A DNA stretch of 64,000 nt from Picochlorum sp. 'celeri' (lineage: Eukaryota; Chlorophyta; Trebouxiophyceae). A program made the translations under genes and the position numbers. Below are positions 33,362 to 43,273 of this stretch, piece by piece. The notes under the pieces are model-generated. The model made no database searches, had not been told where the DNA came from, and saw only the letters and a list, made by a program, of their open reading frames with translations. How positions within the stretch are numbered: position 1 is the stretch's first letter; each line of letters starts with the position of its first letter. The stretch spans positions 372,001 through 436,000 of the forward strand of contig JAACMV010000008.1 in NCBI GenBank assembly GCA_010909725.1, in the 5' to 3' direction.

Positions 33362-34134
33362 ATGAGTTTTATGGCCGGACGGGAATTTGGGAGCAAAACT
33401 GGCTCTGGTTTTGTCTCTAAAGAGCACGAGGTATGTCATTGTATTCGCCTGTTCTTTCTTTTTTAAAAAATAAATATAAATATTATAAACGAATGAATGA
33501 ATGGATGCAGGCGATTGATCGGCGAGAGAGGCTCAGGCGCCTTGCACTCGAAACGATTGATGTATCGAGGGACCCGTATTTTATGAAGAACCATTTGGGT
33601 CAATATGAGTGTCGTTTATGCCTTACTCTTCATAAGAATGAAGGGAATTACTTGGCGCATACTCAAGGGAAGAGGCATCAGCAAAACATGGCGAAAAGGG
33701 CTGCAATGGAAGCAGCAGAGAAGGAAGCAGCACCGGCACCGCAGCGGCGAGTGGCGATTCGAAAGACTGTCAAAATTGGACGTCCTGGGTATAGAGTGAC
33801 TAAAGAATATGATCATTCTGATAGCACAAAGGCGCTGTTGTTTCAAATAGAGTATCCTGAGATTTCAGATGGAGAACGACCGCGGCATCGATTTATGAGT
33901 GCAATAGAGCAGAAGAAGGAGCCAACAGATTGGAGATATCAATATTTATTATTTGCAGCTGAACCGTATGAGACTATTTGCTTCAAGATTCCAAATATGG
34001 AGGTGGATAATAGCAAGAAGGATGTGCAGATGTTTCGGCATTGGGATCAAGATGGGAAAGTGTATAGTCTGCAGATTCCGTTTCGAAACAGCGAACACAA
34101 CCTTGCTATTCCTGCGCCACCTCATGCTATGTAA
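33362..34134 (+). CDS. SF3A2: Splicing factor 3A subunit 2 (SF3A66/PRP11)
   Basis: U2 snRNP component needed for prespliceosome formation. Exons 33362-33430 and 33511-34134; the 80-nt intron (GTATGT...ATGCAG) falls after codon 23; product 230 residues. Hallmarks: KTGSGFVS near the start, RRERLRRLALETIDVSRDPY, the C2H2-type zinc finger YECRLCLTLHKNEGNYLAHTQ with GKRHQ, VKIGRPGYRVTKEYD, and PRHRFMSAIEQ, then YQYLLFAAEPYETI. It lacks the long proline-rich tail of the animal protein, as in yeast and many protists. Its presence agrees with the introns seen across the window. It converges on the MSS51-like gene with a 6-bp gap. Confidence 0.96.
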
Positions 34135-34140
34135 TGTAAT

Positions 34141-35451
34141 TTATACGCGAATTTCTAGTGAGCATCCGAATCCGTTTGATGCGTATGGCATACCATGGGA
34201 TGGCATGGTAACGTTTGCAGGTTTGCGAAAGGGGTTCATGAGCACTGCTGTAGCTTTGACATGGGTGTGTAGAAACTCGGAGCATTCTTTACTCTTTTGA
34301 GGGTGACCTCCACATGCCATGGCGATGTCGCCCATCCCGAGGAATGGAAGTTTTCCTTCATACTCTGGAATGCATGTCTTTCCAAACAGCATGTACAAGT
34401 TCTTCCGCGCTACTTCTATGGATTCCTGAACATAGTCTGTGAAGAAGAACATGTTGGGGCTGTGTCTCGTTGCCATGAGTGATTTAATGTGACATACAGT
34501 ATCCATCCATGACGGATATGCCCCAATACCAGCATTCAATGCACATACAATGTGGGACTCTGCCATGAGTTGTATTGATGCTGGGTCTGTCAGTGTGGTT
34601 GATCTGCACGTGATTTTCATTTCTTTGGATGTTGTAGATGATGTAATATTGATGCATTTCTGATCCATCCAAGATGGGAGTTCTGGGCCCGCCATGGTAA
34701 TGTCAAAGGAATAGCCAGGCAAGAGGTTGAACAATTCCAACAACAATGGCCATTGGTCCAACTCCTTCTCGCATCCTGCCAACACGAGTTGTATCACATC
34801 CGTGCGTGCGGAAGAATTAGTATTATTATTCCTCAAGAATCTCTTGATTGCCCAAAATATCGTGAGTGGGATATCCATCAGCACCATGAGCTTTTTTTGC
34901 TCTGCAGTCCTTGTTCTTCTTTTATACTCCAAGTATGATTGCCAGTCCACAATAGAGTCGTACACCTCCACAGGAGATCCATCCAGAACACAATTACTCC
35001 CTTCAGTACCCCACCACGCATCCAGCTGAGGGCGTATACTGTCCGTTGTCACGTCAACGTGTTTCCGCCTCTCAGAGACATGGTGCCCAAACCAGCCTTG
35101 TACAAGGGGCCCACTGACGCAAAATGCCGATGCATTCCCGACACCGCAAGAGCATTCCATCCGAAATGGATCCTTTCTATGAACCCCAATCTTCTCCAGC
35201 ATGTCACACGGAGATGAGTAGAGATTGTCCGTCAAACACCATGAAAACAAGGGTGCAAGAGAGGTATAAAATCCATCCTCCAAAGCACTCGACCGAAACT
35301 CGCGTAATCGAATACAGTCCTCTCTACTATGCCCACCCTGATCTATATATCTTTGCTGATGAGATTTGCTGCAGAAATACAGGCATCCGCATCCATCGCA
35401 GACGATTGGAGAAGAATTCACACTGCTCCCACACGCACTGCAACACTTCAT
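34141..35451 (-). CDS. MYND-type zinc-finger protein with MSS51-like C-terminal domain
   Basis: 436 residues from ATG 35451 (the TTG four codons upstream is not a start). Residues 3-50 have the MYND-like zinc pattern CCSACGSS, CDGCGCLYFCSKSHQQ and a later HSREDC. A long C-terminal region has features of the domain in MSS51-like proteins: PLTIFWAIKRFL, VIQLVLAGCEKELDQWPLL, then LLPGYSFDITMAGPELP, AGIGAYPSWMDTV and MFFFTDYVQES. Yeast Mss51 is a mitochondrial translational activator, but most MYND proteins with this domain are of unknown role. No mitochondrial presequence is seen, so I infer a soluble cytosolic or nuclear protein. Confidence 0.8.
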   Translation of the reverse strand: MKCCSACGSSVNSSPIVCDGCGCLYFCSKSHQQRYIDQGGHSREDCIRLREFRSSALEDGFYTSLAPLFSWCLTDNLYSSPCDMLEKIGVHRKDPFRMECSCGVGNASAFCVSGPLVQGWFGHHVSERRKHVDVTTDSIRPQLDAWWGTEGSNCVLDGSPVEVYDSIVDWQSYLEYKRRTRTAEQKKLMVLMDIPLTIFWAIKRFLRNNNTNSSARTDVIQLVLAGCEKELDQWPLLLELFNLLPGYSFDITMAGPELPSWMDQKCINITSSTTSKEMKITCRSTTLTDPASIQLMAESHIVCALNAGIGAYPSWMDTVCHIKSLMATRHSPNMFFFTDYVQESIEVARKNLYMLFGKTCIPEYEGKLPFLGMGDIAMACGGHPQKSKECSEFLHTHVKATAVLMNPFRKPANVTMPSHGMPYASNGFGCSLEIRV

Positions 35452-35493
35452 GATGGCATCCAATCTCCATTTTTTTTATATAAAGAAATGTAA

Positions 35494-36223
35494 TTACATA
35501 AAATCATCTTCAAATTCCTCATACGTTGAGTATTTATTCCTCAAATCCGCATTTGTCTGCATGGCATCCTCTGTCAAGACTCTATCATACGAATACAATT
35601 CTTTCAACCTCTTCTGCTCTTCTTTTTCACTCTTTTCCAACGCCTTTTGCCTTTGAGCTTCTATTTTCGCCAAACGCCGTTGCTCAGCAAGCCAGGCCTC
35701 CTTCTCTGCCTCTAAATCTGGGTACAACTCCTCCTTTGTCTTGTTCAACCTATTCACAATCTCATTCTCACGCTTCTCCACTCTATAATCCCGTATCAGC
35801 TTTGTATCATGGTATCCAACCTGTCCAGCAACCATATCTCCAGTTTTCTTTAAATTACTTGCGGGTGTGTACACAATATTCAGCTTGTTCACCTTGTTCC
35901 CTTGAATAGAGTTTGCCTTGACCAACTGACAGCAATCCTCCAGAGTTTCATCTGGTATATCGGCAATCGTCTTCCCCTCAGGAAGCCTCAAGTACACGTG
36001 AGCCGATGATAAGTTATCCACGTGAAACCAAATATCAATAGGCAACGAATATCGTATCAATTCCTCATTTTCATGCTTGTCTTTCCCCTGAGCACAGTCA
36101 AAATGTCACATGAATACGTCATCAAAGTTCTTCTTATAAACATATGCACGTATTACATACCATGTATATCAGATAATCGTCCTTTCCAGGACCATAGTGC
36201 CGTGGTTTGAAGTAAAATACCAT
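35494..36223 (-). CDS. CCDC25: CCDC25-like protein (NFACT-R domain)
   Basis: Exons 36223-36161 (21 codons) and 36087-35494; intron 73 nt (GTATGT...GCTCAG); 218 residues, close to the usual about 208. Spliced start MVFYFKPRHYGPGKDDYLIY, then GKDKHENEELIRY, then DIWFHVDNLSSAHVYLRLP: the NFACT-R fold shared with the RQC protein NEMF/Rqc2. Then VKANSIQGNKVNKLNIVYTP, SNLKKTGDMVAGQVGYH, followed by a long charged helix. Ends EEFEDDFM. The cellular role of this family in microbes and algae is not settled; nucleic-acid or tRNA binding is a reasonable family-level expectation. Confidence 0.93.
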
Positions 36224-36612
36224 GCTGTGCCACCCAGACTCTGAGAGAGAGAGAGAAAACCTTTTCTTTTCTTCTTTCCTACCTGGAAATCCCAATGTTC
36301 TGATACCAGATGTTGGTGATCACGTGTGAATATATATATATTCTAAAATGCAAATACTGTCTACCCTGCAGCCAGTCACCATTCCATGAATTTTAGTGTA
36401 TTTTTATTATCTGTATTACGGAAGTTGTTCCCGAGTGGATTCACCCGTCCATCGAGGCGCCTCGCGATGCATTCAGAAGAAATCAAAACTGAACGTTTAC
36501 ATATGGAAGAATCTGATGGTGGATCTACTAGAGGTGGCTTGGGCAACAGGATGGACGCTTGTTGGTAGGACTGCAGAACGTTTGAATTTGAATTTCCCTT
36601 CTTGGTGGAGTG
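36224..36612. other. Divergent intergenic region, CCDC25 / TERT
   Basis: 389 bp with a (GA)n run near 36243-36255 and an (AT)n run near 36332-36341. Two overlapping short frames (36388-36568, 36396-36626) look non-coding, but a missed first exon of TERT could lie here. Confidence 0.4.
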
Positions 36613-39600
36613 ATGGGCCAGTATAAAGTAGACATTAATGGAGAGATTATTCAGAATCGTAATAGGGATGCTCATGGCCCTCCAAAGTTGTTGGGTCTTG
36701 TGCTGGGCCGGGACAAGGTGACGAGTTTGAGGGAGTTTTTGCTACGTATTGCACGCACAAGACCCGAGGCGAGTCGCTTGTCTGTGACATTGCAGGGGCC
36801 TAATGATCATCCAAGTTATCAAAGGCTTTTGGATACGACGTGGTGTTATCTGACGCCTGGAAGTGCTGATCTGGAGGCTGGATTTAGTCTCAAACAGAGC
36901 TGGAGCCAAGCACAGGTATGGCCATGACTCTTTCTATTACTTGTCTGTATGTGTATTCATGCTGCTGCTGCAATGCATGTTTCCTTCTACTGCTGATGAT
37001 GATTGAGGCGTTTTGTATGTTCAGTTGATTGGTCGAGCCATTGAAACCCTCTTGTATGGGCGAAAGGGAAGGAAGAATGTCTTGATGTTTGGGTATGGAA
37101 AGGTACGTACTGTGATAGATATGGTACTTGAAATGTACACAATGACTGAGTGGGTACACATTGGTTGCAGAAGTCTTCCTCTGCGAGAGGCAAGTCAGTG
37201 GAAGGTGCTCACAGGACTGAAATGTATTGTATTGATGGGACTGCCAAATCAATGTGTTCTCCTGCGTGGCAGCTATTGCAGACTAGAATCGGTGATACGC
37301 TCATGTTGTATTTATTGCTTCATGTTAGTATGTTCTCGACGCTAGAGAATGAATGTTTTTTCCAGCTGACTGGGTATCCAGTGACACTTGCTGCAAGAGC
37401 AGTGAAGAAGACATCACAGGCTCAGCAAGGGAGATTATCGATGAAACAGTATTATGAAAAGTATACTACCAATGATGGTGTAGGGGTGGTATCTAGACAT
37501 CGGAAACGGATGAAGCTAATGAAGAATGGCGTGGAAACAAATGCACAAGATGCAGGAGGAGTGCATCAATGTACCAAGGCAGCAAAGCCAGGGCGACCTT
37601 CGAGCTGGCAGCGAAAAAAGTATAAGAGAGCAAAGGAGCGTGGGGATGAGAGCACTGTGAGAGAGTTAGAGTTGCAGAGAGATTTGAAGTATAGAAAACA
37701 TGATGGTCAGCAATTGAATACTGCAGTATCTTCCTTGCACCAGACGCATGAGTCACGTGATTCGAGGAAATCTACGAGGAAAATAGAATATTATCAGCAT
37801 CCTAAATACGTATTAAGACCTTCGGAGATGATCATTCCACGTCAGTCAATGTTTTACAGCAGGAGATATTCTAGACAAGGTGGCCTTCCTTCTGAGCGTA
37901 CGTCTCATTGTTTTCTCAATGTATTGCTTCCTGTGATGTGATCCATGTGCCGCTTTTCATATGCAGACATAATCATGCGATTGAATCCCGACAATAGATC
38001 GGGTAAGGTTTTGTATCAGTACATTTTCAAGCGAAGGTTGAACCCAGTAGCCCTCCTGGCCAATCGGCGCAAGTCTATGCATTTACAAAACTGCCCATAT
38101 CGTCCGTTAGTGCCTCCAAAGCATCAATATTTGATTCCATGGCTCAGTTCAATCGTTAGAAGGGCGCATAAATGCAATTATAATGCCTTACTCAATGTTC
38201 ACTGCCCTTTACCAGATGCATATCTCAAGTGGATTGCAAAAGGCAGCGTTCGCGAGGCTAAGGGAGGGTCTTCTTTGGCTGGTGTAGGTAGTAAAATTCA
38301 ATGCAATTCTTCCATTGATGGTGACGCGCATGCATGTGGTGGCATGAACAGTGCTGGTGAACCTGCAGTTCATGCACTTGGACATGCCATGTCCACAGGG
38401 ACAGTGATGAAGGCAGATGTACCAGATGAACTCTTGCCTCAGAAGGCACATAGGAATGGCACTCTGAATCAAGATGACGATGTTGGAAGCACTGGGGAGG
38501 AAATCCCCGACCTGAGTGCCTCATTTGTTCCTCACAGCAATGTTGCCAATTTTGTGTGGGCTGTCATTCGTGCTGTGATTCCAAAGCACATGCTGGGAGG
38601 CAAAAAGTCCAGGAAGATATTGAGGAAATCCGTGCATCGATTCATAGGATTAAAACGATTCGAAGATATGACTGCACATGAAGTCATCAGGGGCATTCCA
38701 CTGTCAGAGATGCAGTGGCTCAATATCCACAGGACACCGACCGATGGAAAGGATACAAAGGGGATGAAATCAACATTTCCACCTAATAGCTTGGCATTCA
38801 GAACCCGCATGCTTCTCTTTTGGGTCGGGTGGCTGTTTGGATCCTTTGTAGTCCCCATTCTCAGGTCTCACTTTTACTGCACAGAAAACGAGTCATATCG
38901 ACAGCAGGTTTTCTACTATCGCAAGCAAGTCTGGTCAACAATGATTGATAAATCATTCAAGGAATCTTTGTCATCAACCTTTATTCCCATCAAGGCGAAG
39001 GTCGCACGTGCAAGTCTTGCAAAGAGGAAACTTGGAGTGTCGCGCCTGCGGTTTTTGCCCAAGAGGAATGGACTACGGTTTCTCGTGAATATGAGCAGGA
39101 AATCTGAAGCTCGGTTCAAATCATACACCGAAAAGGATCCCCGCTCAGGGAGAAAGTACAAGCACCCTGCTGGTCGTCTACATTTCGAGCCGATCAATCA
39201 GACTTTACGGAAGGCTCAAATAGTTCTGAAGAGTGAGGCCATGAGGCATCCAACACTTTTTGGCAGCTCCATGTATGGTGTCAATGACATATTTTGTCAT
39301 TACAAGCCATTTGTTAATCAATGGAGATCGGATAGGAAGAAAGAGGCTGCCTTAAAATCTACGACAGTCTCGCAGTTGAAGGAAAAGTTTGGCCCCTATG
39401 CTGTTTGTGTAGACGTCTCCCGAGCTTTTGACAATGTAGATGTCTCCACGTTGCTAGGAATCATATCAGAACTACTCACAGCTGAGGAGTACACCATTGT
39501 CAAATTCACTGAAATTGTGACCATCATGGGGGAGATTAAAATACGTTTCAGAAATTTTGCTGTTCCAACACACGAGATGGACAATGGTCACTTTTCCCAA

Positions 39601-40866
39601 AAAATGGCATCACTGTCAAATGGTCAGAAGAGTAGAATATTTGTCGATGCGATCACAGAAGAGAGAATCTCAAGATACAATCTCATGGCACAATTAAAAG
39701 ACTATTTGTCTCTGAATCTCGTCAAACTCAAGAAAAAATGGAGGTATCAGTGCAAAGGCATTGCCCAGGGAGGCACACCCAGCACAATGCTCTGCAGTCT
39801 CTATTTAGGATACGTCGAACGAGCATGCTTGGAACCGATGATTGCATCATGCGGAGCAATACCTGTCATTTCCAATGAAGACATCGCATCTAGCTACAAT
39901 TTTTCGTCGACACAGAACCTGACATCGCTCACAGCACTAGGGCTAGCCTGTGGATCAAGACCGTCTGTGCAGAAACCAGCAGTCAATTTTCAAAGAGACA
40001 ATTTACCGAGCAGAAGTTGCCCCGATCGATCCCATTCATTACTTCTTCGTCTAGTTGACGACTGGATCATCATATCACGCCATAAGGCTGTCGTAGAGCA
40101 ATTTGCTTCAAGAATCCTCAGCGGGATACCTGGGTTCAACATCCATGTCAACCCCAGCAAGACACAATTGACATTTGATCTCACAGCGGTCCCAGGATTA
40201 GGAATGATGAAGCGAAATGAATTTGTTGAAGCCGATGGGTCTAGGTTCATCAAGTGGTGTGGTTTGCTCATTGACACCAGCACACTAGAGATGAGAGCTG
40301 ACTACACTCGCTATGCTGGAGAACACATGGGGGCATCACTCAATGTACCAGCACAGCGGAATCCAGGATCTGCATTGAGTTCAAAACTATGCCATTATAT
40401 ACGCCCAAAACTCATCCCAGTGCTCCTTGACGAGGAAATCAATTCCCCATTGACTATTCGAATCAATGTGTATCAGACATTCCTCCTGGGAGCAATGAAA
40501 CTGCATTGTTTCATGCATCGCCTCCCATGCCCACCAGATGATACACGGTCATGCCAATGGATAATCTCAGCCATTGAAACTGGAATCCGTTATGCTATCG
40601 AATCGACAAGAGCCCGGCGAGTTGCACGACAGACAGGACATTCCAGAGCCATCATGTGCAACCCATCACTGCCCCATTCGCATGTAGAATTTCTAGCCTT
40701 CTATGCATTTTATACAATCATGCGAAAGAAGCAGTCACGATACAAGGCTTTATTAGAAGAATTGAAGAACAAACTGAACCAATCTAGGTGCAAACGATGT
40801 GCCCCTCATCTGAGAGAAGCAATAGACCCAATACACTCTTCAGTATTTGATTCCATAAACTATTAA
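36613..40866 (+). CDS. TERT: Telomerase reverse transcriptase
   Basis: Catalytic protein of telomerase. Exons 36613-36915, 37025-37102, 37171-37897 and 37967-40866 (introns 109, 68 and 69 nt), all in phase, about 1335 residues. Exon 2 carries GRKGRKNVLMFGYG, a TEN-domain-like element; exon 4 begins the RNA-binding domain. Motif T contains FYCTEN and FYYRKQVW (about 671); motif 1 has LRFLPKRNGLRFLVNMS. RT motifs: A with VDVSRAFD (about 849), B' with GIAQGGTPSTM (about 967), C with LVDDWIIIS (about 1065, the catalytic Asp pair), D with VNPSKTQL, and E with the telomerase-specific WCGLL (about 1133). A low-complexity insert of about 100 residues sits in the RNA-binding domain. The exact start and any exon before 36613 are uncertain. 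It converges on APC10 with a 26-bp gap. Confidence 0.95.
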
Positions 40867-40892
40867 AAATCCGCATCGTGTAATCCATAGTA

Positions 40893-41610
40893 CTATCGAC
40901 ATGTTGCATACATTGTTGCATCAGTCGTCATCCATGACACCGCGTGGCTTCCAGTCGACTGATCACCCCGAGAACCAAAGACCCTCACCTGCCGAACATG
41001 CGTATCTCTCCCATTCTGATGATTGACTAGAATCGTAATCTGGAGAATCCTCCCAGTCACAGGCTTTTCTGGATTCCTGCACAAAGGGGGTATATCTTTA
41101 CGTTAATATCAAATACAAGACATGTGTATAGTGGCTTGTGTGTATACCTATCTAACAGACGAACGCACTCTTCGCTTGCAATTGGAAGCACAATCCACCC
41201 CTGAGGCTCAATCACTTCTTCTGTCCGAATACAACTCATGTCACTCCATCTCGTCCCAACACTAACACTTAAACGCTGAGGAGTATACGACTCATCCATC
41301 CTATAATTAGTCTGAATAGCAACCTTGCTAATGGCAACATACTGCTGAAAATGCAGTGTTATTGTATGCGGCTGCATCCCATCCGACTGCCAATACGTAT
41401 CACTACTCCCATCGACAAGCAAATCAACTCCTATATACCACGGAGACCATGCGTGAGCATGCGTGGGAAAATCCATTGCAGAACAAATACACACATACCG
41501 TTTCCAGGCTTGGCACTAGAGACACTCCACACTGCCAACTTTCCCACATCTCGCTCTCCCTTGTCCTCCTCCAGTGATTCAAAAATCAATCCAGAACTAT
41601 TCGGGTTCAT
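40893..41610 (-). CDS. APC10: Anaphase-promoting complex subunit 10 (DOC1)
   Basis: Three exons: 41610-41499, 41430-41148 and 41076-40893; introns 68 and 71 nt, GT-AG, in phase; 192 residues, the usual APC10 length. Nearly all of it is the DOC (galactose-binding-like jelly-roll) domain. Key motifs: LAVWSVSSAKPGNGVD across the first junction, TYWQSDGMQPH, MDESYTPQRLSV, EPQGWIVLP, and NHQNGRDTHVRQVRVFG. APC10 forms part of the degron receptor with CDC20/CDH1 and drives ubiquitination of cyclins and securin. The IR-like tail of many APC10 proteins is not obvious at the C-terminus, which ends TCR. No member of the complex is adjacent. Confidence 0.95.
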
Positions 41611-42221
41611 TATAGCATGGCAGGTATCGACAGAGAATATGAAAAACTACAGAACGTTGGCTGTTCCGGTGCTATAACTGCTGATGTATTCTATGGATCT
41701 ATTCCTATTCCACGCATTCAAACCAATACTGTTATATAGTACATATGTAACAGTATTAATATAGCCCAATGGAGTGAGATTTGATGGTATTTTTTTCAGA
41801 AAGTGGTTGGGGTATGACGTTAGATATGGGTATTCGGTCAAACAGTCTCTTTGATAGGTCATGATATTAAGACCCAGACTGTGTGTCTATATAGCACACA
41901 GGACACGCCCTCGAACATCGATGAGAAGAATACAAACTGTAATTTTTCAATGATTCTTGAGACGAACGTGTCAAGAGGCAAGGAAAGCGTATCGATACCT
42001 GAATTGCATAGGTACGTTTGGCTGAGAAAGTCTCCTTTGTGGTTGTGTGGTGGATGACATGGACGATTTGGTCATTCATTCAGTGTCGGAAAACGTATAT
42101 TTGACGATATTGCCAAGGAAAGAAAGGGTGCGTTTGTGTGGACTGTGTTTCTGTGTGAGTGACCTCCTCGAGGGGTACGAGGAGGACGGAGGTTCTTCTC
42201 TTCTATTTTGACACGCTGATC
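41611..42221. other. Divergent intergenic region, APC10 / SWS1
   Basis: 611 bp. It holds an 8-bp perfect stem at 42163-42185 (CCTCCTCG, 7-nt loop, CGAGGAGG). A frame from ATG 42059 stays open for about 50 codons (MDDLVIHSV...) and could be an alternative upstream exon of SWS1. No RNA gene found. Confidence 0.4.
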
Positions 42222-42770
42222 ATGGATCTGAGGACATTTTCATACATGTATGCAGTTTCTGATCTTCATCTGGCAAGGTGCGAGCGCATATCCAATTGAT
42301 ATTGGACGCAGAGTGCGTCCAACTGAGTGAAAAAGGAGAGGTTTGTTTTCGACGTTGTTGTTTCTTTTTTGATTCAGCCTGAAGCTTTTGTTTGACAAGC
42401 ACGCTCTGAAAGCAACATCGATTGTCGATTCGGGTGGCGTCTCTTGTTTTGTTGGGCAGAAGACTGGTAGGAAGGTGTATCAGGTGAAGGGACACAAGTC
42501 TGGTGATACGTATACAGTGTTTCCAGATCACTATTGCTCTTGCCACTCATTCTTCTATGATATTGCTACGAAATCTGAAGGAATATATGTATGTGTATGA
42601 TGAATGTCTTGGCTTGGGTGTGGACGGATGGCTGACATCTGGGTATTATCATGTGTCTGTAGTGTAAGCATCAGGTTGCTGTCTACCTGTCGAATGCATT
42701 GGACAAAACAAGGATCCAAACAGTTCAAGATTTAGTGATTGCTGAGATTTTGCAGGATATAACGCGTTAG
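42222..42770 (+). CDS. SWIM zinc-finger protein, SWS1/ZSWIM7 type
   Basis: Shu-complex component that promotes Rad51 filament function in homologous recombination. Exons 42222-42277, 42378-42588 and 42663-42770; introns 100 and 74 nt; 124 residues. SWIM zinc finger CSCHSFFYD...CKHQVAVYL (CxCx(n)CxH) spans the second junction. Upstream is SDLHLASLKLLFDKHAL, then GRKVYQV and YTVFPDHYCSC, as in plant and animal ZSWIM7. The start ATG 42222 is the first in frame; a further upstream exon beginning at 42059 cannot be excluded. The first intron contains a perfect hairpin at 42302-42322. The stop is 3 bp before the next ATG. Confidence 0.85.
42302..42322. repeat. Perfect hairpin inside SWS1 intron 1
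   Basis: TTGGACGCA, 3-nt loop GAG, TGCGTCCAA: a 9-bp stem in a 100-nt intron. It would shorten the effective distance between splice sites or could be part of an RNA structure. Confidence 0.65.
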
Positions 42771-42773
42771 ATA

Positions 42774-43247
42774 ATGGTGTTGGATAGACGCGGCAAAGAA
42801 GAGGCTGTGCATAGTAATACTCTCAGTGATACTCTGATGGAGTATGAATCCAACTCTATAGATTCGAGTGATTTTACCAATCATCATCAAAAAGACTTTT
42901 CAAAGGGGGGTGCATTAGAATTATCGGGTAGTAATCATGGGAACGATGGAAAGATTGCATCAGAAGGAGGGGCGTCCCTCATGGGACAGACTGGAGTGGT
43001 GCATGAGCATGATTTGGGATTAGAAGAGCACAGCAGCCCTGCCAAAGCACTTTTATTGTTGCTGCTCGGTCTTCATCTTATAGGAGTATTAATATGGTTG
43101 AGATTCTGGTTGAAGGATCGAAAAATCAAGTTTCCTCGAATGAAGAATACACCTCCTCCTCAGAAACAGTCATGTACGTATGATATTGACAGCCGGTACA
43201 TTTCAAAGATTGAGCTACCTCTGAAGGCTTTAAAAATAGCTAAATAA
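42774..43247 (+). CDS. Small single-pass membrane protein, unrecognised
   Basis: 157 residues from the ATG that lies 3 bp after the SWS1 stop. Residues 1-90 are hydrophilic and Ser/Gly/Asp/His-rich; about 91-113 form one strong membrane segment (ALLLLLLGLHLIGVLIWL); a short basic stretch follows (KDRKIKFPRMK), so by the positive-inside rule the C-terminus should be cytosolic. No family recognised. It could be tail-anchored-like or a small ER/Golgi protein. The minimal gap suggests it is either co-transcribed with SWS1 or uses a promoter inside that gene. Confidence 0.6.
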   Translation: MVLDRRGKEEAVHSNTLSDTLMEYESNSIDSSDFTNHHQKDFSKGGALELSGSNHGNDGKIASEGGASLMGQTGVVHEHDLGLEEHSSPAKALLLLLLGLHLIGVLIWLRFWLKDRKIKFPRMKNTPPPQKQSCTYDIDSRYISKIELPLKALKIAK

Positions 43248-43273
43248 TGATAGACAAATAATGATATACTATG

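Noticed and set aside
36388..36626. Short frames before TERT as an extra first exon
   Set aside because: No splice pair links them in phase to the TEN-domain exon; kept only as a possibility.
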